This document shows, in pieces, positions 26,210-32,909 of a DNA stretch of 64,000 nucleotides. Position numbers and translations under genes: made by a program. Numbering within the stretch: the first letter of the stretch is position 1; every line of letters starts with the position of its first letter. The DNA comes from Pontibacter russatus. Lineage in GTDB: Bacteria > Bacteroidota > Bacteroidia > Cytophagales > Hymenobacteraceae. A model generated the notes under the pieces. That model searched no databases. It saw only the letters and a list, made by a program, of their open reading frames with translations, and was not told the DNA's origin. The DNA lies in NCBI RefSeq assembly GCF_009931655.1, contig NZ_CP047984.1, forward strand, positions 1,240,001 through 1,304,000. The letters are read 5' to 3'.

Positions 26210-27278
26210 CTACCTAATGGCTTCACCTTTAGCTTTTAACTCTTGTTTAGCTTCATTTACATATTGATAAAACTTCCTGTATTGCAAACGAAATTGGACT
26301 ACTAAAACTCTTAAACTGAAATACATATGGGTAATCCTTTGCCCTAACTCTACTACTTTCAATGCTGTACTATTTTGTCGAAAGAGACTAGCCTCAACTA
26401 ATGAACGTTGAATAGGCACAACTACCTGTTGTCTAAATTTTATCAACTCTCTTTTTCCTTTTATTTCTTGGTGATATAGATCGAATTTATTACGAAGCAG
26501 AGTAAGCACCTCATCATTCTCAATCAATTCACTATTATTCTCGAGCTCTTCAATTAATATTGGTATAAGATTTAAATATTCTTCTAATGAATCTTGAAGC
26601 TTTTGCCTAATACTTTCACTGCGTTCTAGTGCTTTACGATGGAAAGTTTCGACTTCATTGGGAATTTTAAGAATGAAATCTATATTACTTAATATATCAG
26701 ATAAATTCTCTTTTGTTTTAATTGCTAAAAATAAATCTACTGTATTTAGGTTATGAATTCTTTCTATATCACTTGATAAGACCTTTGGAGAAGAAGTAGG
26801 TATACCTGAGTTGATATTAATATTTTGGTAGAACTTTTTATATACATCGGCTAGATTGACACAGTATTTATTTGTGATCTTCTCAAGGTTATATATAAAA
26901 AACCTTTTAGTTCGTACTTTTTTGATTTGACTTCTCTCGATTTGATGCAGCGGTCAATCAAAATCCCTACAATGAAGATTCCTAAAGTCACTAATACTGT
27001 AAAAGCGGTATCTTTAGTTACTCCATAGAAAATCTCATCATCTTTTTTCTCTATAGAATTTCTGATTGATGTTAAGTCTGTATGTAATACATTCTGTAGC
27101 TCTTCAATAGTGAGTGCTACTGAGTCTACAGCATTTCTCTCGATGGAAGCGCTTAATAAAGTAAAATCTGTATGAGGCTACTTTGTAGTTCTTTGATGGC
27201 AATAGCTGCAGAATCATTATTACTTTCAAGCAGATTAACTAATGACTGTTTCTGAACTGTTGATAAAATATTAGGCAT
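26210..27278 (-). pseudogene. Broken gene for an AT-rich membrane-anchored coiled-coil protein
   Basis: Three reading frames must be joined. From the ATG at 27278 a frame gives MPNILSTVQKQSLVNLL and stops after 42 codons. A second frame continues with ASIERNAVDSVALTIEELQN, then one membrane helix (TAFTVLVTLGIFIVGILID) and a basic stretch (IKSREVKSKKYELK). A third frame carries a helical cytoplasmic part from about 26905 to the stop at 26210. The shifts lie near 27180 and near 26890-26910, the latter beside a run of six T. Composition is far more AT-rich than the neighbours, so it is probably foreign. Function not recognised. Confidence 0.6.
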
Positions 27279-27366
27279 GGGAACCAACTAAAGGCCTCTA
27301 AGGGAGTGCTAAGTCAGTAAATTAACACTTGGGGTGAGTTATTTGCAAATTACTCTGCAAATAAAA

Positions 27367-27398
27367 AAGCACTTACAAGTTTTATCTCGTAAGTGCTT
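27367..27398 (-). terminator. Terminator after the tRNA
   Basis: A perfect 10-bp stem (27367-27376 with 27389-27398, AAGCACTTAC and complement) with a 12-nt loop, followed on the minus strand by TTTTTTATTT. It begins 10 nt past the tRNA 3' end: a textbook intrinsic terminator. Confidence 0.85.
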
Positions 27399-27408
27399 GA
27401 TTGCGAAG

Positions 27409-27482
27409 TGGGCCCACCTGGAATCGAACCAGGCACCTACTGATTATGAGTCAGTTGCTCTAACCGAATGAGCTATAGGCCC
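27409..27482 (-). tRNA. tRNA with anticodon CAU (elongator Met or Ile2)
   Basis: 74 nt that folds as a normal cloverleaf: acceptor stem GGGCCTA/TGGGCCC (one G-U pair), D-arm AGCTC...GAGC, anticodon arm CTGACTCATAATCAG with loop anticodon CAT, and T-arm CCTGG-TTCGATT-CCAGG, with discriminator A. The 3' CCA is not encoded. With a CAU anticodon it is either elongator Met or the lysidine-modified Ile2 tRNA; the sequence alone does not let me choose. It is not an initiator, since no GGG/CCC anticodon-stem pairs are present. Confidence 0.95.
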
Positions 27483-27573
27483 GTTCCCTGAAAAGGCATG
27501 CCTTTGTTTGATTTGGGAGTGCAATTTTACATATTTGCATTCAGTATTTCAAACAGAAACGGGAAATTTTTAC

Positions 27574-28206
27574 GTGGAGCTGACACAAATAAAGAATATA
27601 ATTTTCGACCTGGGCGGTGTCATCATCAACCTCGACATCAACCGGAGTATTGAAGCGCTGCAGAAACTGTGCAAGGCCAACTGCCAAATCGCTTACAATC
27701 AGCGGGAACAGTCGCAGTTGTTCGATATGCTGGAAACGGGTGCCAGTTCCCCGGAGCAGTTCCGCGCCGGGCTGCGCGAGGCCTACGGCATCACCGCCTC
27801 CGACGAGGAAATAGACGCGGCCTGGAACGCCATGCTGCTCGACATCCCGCAGGAGCGCATCGACCTGCTGCTGGACCTGGGCAGGAAGTACCGCCTTTTC
27901 CTGCTCAGCAATACCAACGCCATCCACCAGAAGCGCTTCAACGAGATTGTAGCGCACAGCTTCACCATCCCCAGCCTCGACTCGCTGTTTGAACAGGCCT
28001 ATTACTCGCACCTGATCGGCAAGCGCAAGCCGGACGCGCTGGTGTTTGAGGAGATCATCGCCATGAACAAGCTGCAGAAGCACGAAACACTGTTCATCGA
28101 CGACAGCATCCAGCACATCGAGAGCGCCAATAAAGTTGGGTTGCAGACCCTGCACCTGCAGCCGCCCCTTACCATCAACCAGTTTTTCAAGGATGCCGTT
28201 GTCTGA
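27574..28206 (+). CDS. HAD-superfamily phosphatase-like hydrolase
   Basis: 210 aa from the GTG at 27574; the longer frame from a TTG at 27508 adds 22 residues with no family likeness. HAD motifs are in order: I FDLGGVIINLD (second Asp replaced by Gly, as in several subgroup members), II LLSNTNAI, III GKRKPD (Lys) and IV LFIDDSIQH. The cap is of the small helical kind (residues about 20-85), resembling haloacid dehalogenase/epoxide-hydrolase-like Bacteroidota proteins. The substrate is unknown. Its last 14 nt overlap the site-2 protease gene, so the two are translationally coupled. Confidence 0.85.
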   Translation: MELTQIKNIIFDLGGVIINLDINRSIEALQKLCKANCQIAYNQREQSQLFDMLETGASSPEQFRAGLREAYGITASDEEIDAAWNAMLLDIPQERIDLLLDLGRKYRLFLLSNTNAIHQKRFNEIVAHSFTIPSLDSLFEQAYYSHLIGKRKPDALVFEEIIAMNKLQKHETLFIDDSIQHIESANKVGLQTLHLQPPLTINQFFKDAVV

Positions 28207-29482
28207 GCAGCAGCGCACGTACACCCTGCACCTGCTGCTCTTCTGCCTTACCCTTGTTACCACCACCATCGCGGGCACGGAGTGGCGCTTCGGCAAGCTG
28301 TTTTTCCTGGGGCCGCAGGGCTTCGACTGGACGGGCACCATCACGTGGGCCGAGTTCATGGGCGGCCTCTACTTTTCAATTCCCTTCCTCGGCGTGCTGA
28401 CGGTGCATGAGTTCGGCCATTATTTTACCGCCCGGTTCTACCGCACCAATGTCTCGCTGCCCTACTATATACCGCTGTGGTTCGGCATCACGTTCTCGCT
28501 GGGCACCATGGGGGCCTTTATCCGGATAAGGGAGCGCATATTCTCCCGGCGGCAGTTTTTCGACATCGGCGTCGCCGGGCCGATTGCTGGTTTTGCGGTG
28601 GCCGTTCCGCTGCTGTTTTACGCCTTCACGCACCTGCCGCCGCCGGAGTACATCTTCCACATCCATCCGGAGTACAAGCGCTTCGGGCTGGACTATGCGC
28701 AGTACGTGTACGACGATAACGCAGGCAGCTTTTCGCTGGGGCGCAACCTGCTGTTCATGGGCTTCGAGCGCTTCGTGGCCGACCCGGCCCTGCTGCCCAA
28801 CCAGTACGAAATCATCCATTACCCGCTGGTGTTTGCCGGCTACCTGGCCCTTTTCTTCACGGCACTCAACCTGCTGCCCATCGGCCAACTGGACGGCGGG
28901 CACGTGCTCTACGGCCTGATCGGCTACGCCCGCTTCAACCGCCTCTCCCCCATTTTCTTTACCCTGTTTATCACTTATGCCGGGCTTGGCATCGTGTCGC
29001 CGCACAGCGAGCCCTTGTGGACCGAGGACCTGCTGGTGGTGCTTGCGCCTTTCGCGTACTGGGCTTTCAGCAAAATACTGGACAACAAGCGTTATGGCTT
29101 GATCGCGGCCCTGTCGATGCTGCTGCTGCAGTACGGCCTTTCCGGGATACTGCCGGAGTTCTCGGCCCATATATGGCTGTGGGGATTTTATATGCTGTAC
29201 CTGGTGTTTGTGCTGCAGCCCGCCACTCCCCGGCTGCGGTACGCCCTGTACCTGGCGGGCGCTGTGCTGCTGGTGCAGGTGCTGATTTCATTTGCCTTCC
29301 CCGAGGCGGACGGCTACAGCGGCTGGCTGGTGTTCGGGCTGCTGCTGGCGCGGGTGATGGGCATCTTCCATCCCTCCTGCCCCGACGAACGGCCCCTCAC
29401 CCCGTTGCGCAAGGCGCTGGGCATCCTGGCCATTGTCATTTTTGTCCTTTGTTTCAGCCCCTCGCCGTTTATAATCGGGTAG
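28193..29482 (+). CDS. Site-2-protease family (M50) membrane metalloprotease
   Basis: 429 aa from the ATG at 28193, which overlaps the HAD gene by 14 nt; the longer frame is a shadow of that gene. The zinc motif HEFGH (in TVHEFGHYFTARF) lies in a membrane helix and the second M50 motif is NLLPIGQLDGGHVLYG, whose Asp is the third ligand. About eight to ten hydrophobic helices are present, several in a C-terminal extension (residues about 270-429) beyond the catalytic core. It should cleave membrane proteins within the bilayer; its targets are unknown. No PDZ domain was seen. Confidence 0.9.
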   Translation: MPLSEQQRTYTLHLLLFCLTLVTTTIAGTEWRFGKLFFLGPQGFDWTGTITWAEFMGGLYFSIPFLGVLTVHEFGHYFTARFYRTNVSLPYYIPLWFGITFSLGTMGAFIRIRERIFSRRQFFDIGVAGPIAGFAVAVPLLFYAFTHLPPPEYIFHIHPEYKRFGLDYAQYVYDDNAGSFSLGRNLLFMGFERFVADPALLPNQYEIIHYPLVFAGYLALFFTALNLLPIGQLDGGHVLYGLIGYARFNRLSPIFFTLFITYAGLGIVSPHSEPLWTEDLLVVLAPFAYWAFSKILDNKRYGLIAALSMLLLQYGLSGILPEFSAHIWLWGFYMLYLVFVLQPATPRLRYALYLAGAVLLVQVLISFAFPEADGYSGWLVFGLLLARVMGIFHPSCPDERPLTPLRKALGILAIVIFVLCFSPSPFIIG

Positions 29483-29508
29483 CGGTTCGAGTGATAGCGG
29501 GGGATATA

Positions 29509-29558
29509 AAAAAGAAAACCGGCAGCGGCCATATAAGGCCGCTGCCGGTTTTCTTTTT
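29509..29558. terminator. Bidirectional terminator after the site-2 protease gene
   Basis: A perfect 22-bp stem (29509-29530 with 29537-29558) with loop ATATAA. The arm reads AAAAAG-AAAACCGGCAGCGG, so a U-rich tail forms on either strand. It sits between convergent genes and ends 76 bp after the first possible stop point of the protease gene. Confidence 0.85.
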
Positions 29559-29715
29559 ATCAGAGTTATATATACTCCGCCAACGTCAGGGGCTTTACAT
29601 GAGTTTATATATAGCCAATGCCTTAATTCAAATATGGAGGAACAGGTTTACAACCTTATCCTATCTCATACCTTGTTTAGAAGCGAGTTTCCGCAGCCAG
29701 CATTTCCCCTTGCTC

Positions 29716-29735
29716 GGACAGGTCGCGACCTGTCC
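29716..29735. repeat. 20-bp perfect palindrome GGACAGGTCGCGACCTGTCC
   Basis: A perfect GC-rich palindrome with no loop, in non-coding DNA 86 bp before the rhodanese stop. It could be a protein-binding site or part of a dispersed repeat. Only one copy was noticed in the window. Confidence 0.5.
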
Positions 29736-29821
29736 CTCCGAAGCACTGGAACAACCGCTGCAGCCCTGTTATATATAACGCGCCACTCGGAACCCGGAAC
29801 TCCCAACTCGGAACTTATAAA

Positions 29822-30130
29822 TCAGCCATTATACGCCAGGATGCCGCCCAGCATGTTGCGGACGTTGCTGAAGCCCTGCTGCTGCAGGAACGCTTTGGCA
29901 TTGGCGGAGCGGGCGCCGGAGCGGCAATGCACGATCACTTCCTGGTTTTTATATTCCTCCAACTCGTCGAGGCGCTGCGGCAGCGTGCCCAGTGGGATAA
30001 GTTTAGAGCTGGCAATGTTCGATTCCTGGTATTCCCAATCCTCCCGCACGTCAATTATAATCGGCGTCTCGCCCTTGCTCAGGCGCTGCTTCAGCTCTTC
30101 TGCGGTGATGTCTGTTGATGAAGTGATCAT
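29822..30130 (-). CDS. Single-domain rhodanese-like protein
   Basis: 102 aa, one rhodanese domain: N-terminal ITAEELKQRL, the conserved IIIDVREDWEY, and the active-site loop VHCRSGARS with the catalytic Cys in HCRSGARS, the six-residue loop typical of sulfurtransferases. No signal peptide, so cytoplasmic. Its ATG overlaps the stop of the upstream T9SS protein gene as ATGA (30127-30130), so it is co-translated. The sulfur acceptor is unknown. Confidence 0.92.
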   Translation of the reverse strand: MITSSTDITAEELKQRLSKGETPIIIDVREDWEYQESNIASSKLIPLGTLPQRLDELEEYKNQEVIVHCRSGARSANAKAFLQQQGFSNVRNMLGGILAYNG

Positions 30131-31944
30131 AGTTTATGTAGCATTAGTTTCTTGATGACAACTGCTTCCCTGGTTTGAATACGCAAAGTATACAGCCCAG
30201 GTGCCAGGTGGCGCAGGATAATTGGCTGCGCCAGTGCCTGGGCAGGCTGGCTATATACCTTTTTCCCGGTCATATCAAAGACGGTGATGTGTTCGTAGGG
30301 CTCGTTTATATATACCTCGCCGCTGCTCGGGTTCGGGAACACGAGCAGGGTAGCGGCGGCTACCTCGTCTTCAATCCCCAGGGCCTCCCCCACCAGCACC
30401 GGGCGCATCATAACGGCGCCTTCCAGGGTTGTTTCAGGTTCCCAGCCCTCGCTGGGCGTATATATAAAGCGGCGGCCCGGCATCGGCTCGTTCCGGTCGA
30501 AGCCGATGTTGACGAAGGTGTTGCCGTTCTGCGACCAGCCCATGTAAAAGCTTCCCTCTACCGGCACCGGCTTGGTGAGTTGCACCTCGTAAAATTCGTT
30601 CAGCGTGTCGGTGTACTGTATCTGGAAACCCTGCTGGTGCAGCACCTCGCCGGGCACGCTGTCGGTGCCGGCCCATATCCGGAAAGAGAGCGGAGTATTT
30701 GTCAGGTCTCTGCTGCCGATGCGCGGGAAGTACACCCGGAAAGCCCTCAGCTGGTCCGGCTCGCTCAGGTCGAAGCGCTGCGCCACCTGTGTGTTGCCCG
30801 TGCCCACAAAGCTGAAACCCGCCTCGGCCGTGCCGTCGTCGTAAGCGTAGTAGTCGGCGAACACAGTTTTGCGCTCGGTGCTGTCGTTGGCGCGCTGCAG
30901 CGGGTCAGGTTCCTTGGTGTCCAGCTGGATGCCGTGGAGCAGGGTGAAATGGCCTTCGCGCGGCACGGCAACGCCGCCCAGGCCGGGGGCTCCGGTAATC
31001 TCATATTGCCGGGCTACGGCAGGCACCAGGTCCTGGCCGCGCAGGAAGGTGCTCACAGCGCCTTCGTCCACGTTCCGGATATAGCCGCGCCAGCTGATGG
31101 CCCCCGGCAGTCCGCCCAGGTTGTTGACGGTGGTGCGTACCTCCTCCGCCAGCGCGCCTTCCGGGCTGGCCCGGAACTGCCGCGCGGGCATGGCGGTGTA
31201 GTGCTGCAGCAGCTTGCTCACACCCTGGCTGATGCCAATGTCGCGGGTGATGCGCTCGCCCTTGCGCCGGTTTTTGTAGAGCTCTATGTAATCCAGGTTC
31301 CACACATCGGCCAGGCCGTTGCGCAGCCCCACGTTGCGGAAACGGAACTGAAAGGCATCATGGAGAAAAGCCGGGTCCTTCACCCCCACAAACACCTGCA
31401 CGAAATCTGTCACCTCGCCCACGGCCGCCTGCCGCCACACCTCGCGCCAGACGCCGGTCCTGTCTTTAAACTCCAGCGCGAGGTAGCGCAGGTTGCTCTC
31501 CGTCCGGTCCGGCACATCGCCCAGGCCTCCCGACTGCCAGTAGAAGCTGAGGTATAGGGAGTCGCGGGGGTTGAGGCTTCCCAATTGGATGGGCTGTGAG
31601 GTGAGTGTGTCGGAGGCACCGGCGCTGGAGGAACCAGGGGCATACGGCTGCCCGAGGGCATTCAGCCCATCGAAAGAGGCCACGTTGATGGTGACGGGGG
31701 CCAGCGCGTAGCGGTTGTTTATATATACCCCGCCCTCTGCCAGCCAGCGCGCCGCGTCGGGGCTTCCGGATGAGGCGGCGAAGTCATCAAAAAAAGGAAG
31801 CGCAACGGCTGCCGTGCGGAGCAGGGAGGGCTTATAGGCCTGGACTGCACGCGCCTCCTGTTGCAGCGGCCGCAGCACGGCCTGCGCCATGGCTGCCGCC
31901 CCGAACCAAAGCATCAAAAGCAAAAGAGCCAGCGTTTTTCTCAT
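30127..31944 (-). CDS. Exported protein with type IX secretion sorting domain
   Basis: 605 aa from the ATG at 31944, chosen because it opens a clean signal peptide (MRKTLALLLLMLWFGAAAMA) while the in-frame start at 32028 adds 28 unrelated residues. The C-terminal about 75 residues form a T9SS type A sorting domain (VFPNPSSGEVYI, ITVFDMTGKKVYS, LAPGLYTLRIQT, VVIKKLMLHKL). The body is a beta-rich extracellular region with MAM/jelly-roll-like segments (PFFDDFAASSG, DSLYLSFYWQSGG, FQFRFRNVG, DYIELYKN). It is probably secreted and anchored on the surface; the role is unknown. The stop overlaps the rhodanese start. Confidence 0.88.
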   Translation of the reverse strand: MRKTLALLLLMLWFGAAAMAQAVLRPLQQEARAVQAYKPSLLRTAAVALPFFDDFAASSGSPDAARWLAEGGVYINNRYALAPVTINVASFDGLNALGQPYAPGSSSAGASDTLTSQPIQLGSLNPRDSLYLSFYWQSGGLGDVPDRTESNLRYLALEFKDRTGVWREVWRQAAVGEVTDFVQVFVGVKDPAFLHDAFQFRFRNVGLRNGLADVWNLDYIELYKNRRKGERITRDIGISQGVSKLLQHYTAMPARQFRASPEGALAEEVRTTVNNLGGLPGAISWRGYIRNVDEGAVSTFLRGQDLVPAVARQYEITGAPGLGGVAVPREGHFTLLHGIQLDTKEPDPLQRANDSTERKTVFADYYAYDDGTAEAGFSFVGTGNTQVAQRFDLSEPDQLRAFRVYFPRIGSRDLTNTPLSFRIWAGTDSVPGEVLHQQGFQIQYTDTLNEFYEVQLTKPVPVEGSFYMGWSQNGNTFVNIGFDRNEPMPGRRFIYTPSEGWEPETTLEGAVMMRPVLVGEALGIEDEVAAATLLVFPNPSSGEVYINEPYEHITVFDMTGKKVYSQPAQALAQPIILRHLAPGLYTLRIQTREAVVIKKLMLHKL

Positions 31945-32014
31945 GTTCCTGCCTGTAAGTATACCGAAAGCGCCCGCCTTTTTGGGGCAGGCGCTTCTTC
32001 TGTTATCTCCTGTT

Positions 32015-32791
32015 TTACTCAATATCAAGCACCGGCTCCTCGCCTGCCACCCACAGATCCACGAACTCGCCCACCCGGATCATGGCGCCCACCTCGGCGA
32101 ACGGGCGTTGTTTCAGCACAGTGCCGTCCTGTTCTTCACTGCCCTGCACATAGATGATGTTGCCAATCTGGAGCCCCTGCCCCACCAGCAGCACCGAGGC
32201 CTCGTCCACGGGCATGCCCACCACATCGGGCACTTCAAACTCGGTGTTGCCCAGGCCGTCGCCCACGTGCAGATCCACCACCGAGCCCTTGGGTATCAGT
32301 TCGCCGGGCTTCACTTCCCTTCCGTTCACAAACTGCTTCAGCACGGCGTTCTGCTGCAAATCGGGCACCATCGTCACTTTGCCCTTCTTCAGGTCGTAGC
32401 TTTTGAGGATAAGCTCGGCGTGCTTCACCGATCCGTCTATCAGCTTCGGCATTTTGATCATCGGCGGCTCCTTCATGTTCACGCTGATGTAAATCTTGCG
32501 GTTCTCCTTCACCTGGGCGTCCGGCGCGGGGTCCTGCGTCAGGATGGTGTATGGCTTCAGGTCGGGGTTATAGCTGGAGTCGTTGATAAAGTACCGCAGG
32601 TGCTGCGCTTCCAGCAGCGCCTCGGCATCGGTCAGCTGCATGCCCTCTATCCGCGGCACAGAGATGCTCTCGCCGTGGTTAGTGGTGGAAGGCAGGTATA
32701 TATAAAAGAAGCCGATGATCAGGGCGGCCACAATAATACCCATCAGACACAGGTGCAGGAGTACTCCCGCAAATGATTTCGCTTTAAACAT
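32015..32791 (-). CDS. PASTA-domain membrane protein without kinase
   Basis: 258 aa: a short cytoplasmic tail, one membrane helix (about 10-30, LHLCLMGIIVAALIIGFFYI) and three PASTA domains (about 40-110, 112-182 and 185-255) with the pattern VPRIEGMQLTDAEALLEAQHL and VPDVVGMPVDEASVLL. PASTA domains bind peptidoglycan stem peptides or beta-lactams in kinases and PBPs; here there is no kinase or transpeptidase domain. It follows the D-Ala-D-Ala ligase gene by 118 bp on the same strand, which fits a cell-wall role. Confidence 0.9.
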   Translation of the reverse strand: MFKAKSFAGVLLHLCLMGIIVAALIIGFFYIYLPSTTNHGESISVPRIEGMQLTDAEALLEAQHLRYFINDSSYNPDLKPYTILTQDPAPDAQVKENRKIYISVNMKEPPMIKMPKLIDGSVKHAELILKSYDLKKGKVTMVPDLQQNAVLKQFVNGREVKPGELIPKGSVVDLHVGDGLGNTEFEVPDVVGMPVDEASVLLVGQGLQIGNIIYVQGSEEQDGTVLKQRPFAEVGAMIRVGEFVDLWVAGEEPVLDIE

Positions 32792-32909
32792 GAGGAACTT
32801 GATTGTTGAACGGCTACTTTATGGCTGAATGGTTATATGGTTGAATGGTTGGTTGTGGTTCTAAAAGCGCTCCTATAGCTATCCTACCCACATTTAACTC
32901 TCTAACTTT

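Larger units (their letters stand above)
29483..29821. other. Intergenic with terminator and 20-bp palindrome
   Basis: Between the convergent site-2 protease and rhodanese genes. Besides the two structures listed separately, I see nothing coding. Confidence 0.5.

Noticed and set aside
29634-30155. 173-aa plus-strand ORF opposite rhodanese
   Set aside because: Mostly the shadow of the rhodanese gene, the rest crosses the 20-bp palindrome; no family.
32015-32776. Long plus-strand ORF opposite the PASTA gene
   Set aside because: It is the reverse shadow of the PASTA gene; the minus-strand protein has real domains and a membrane helix.
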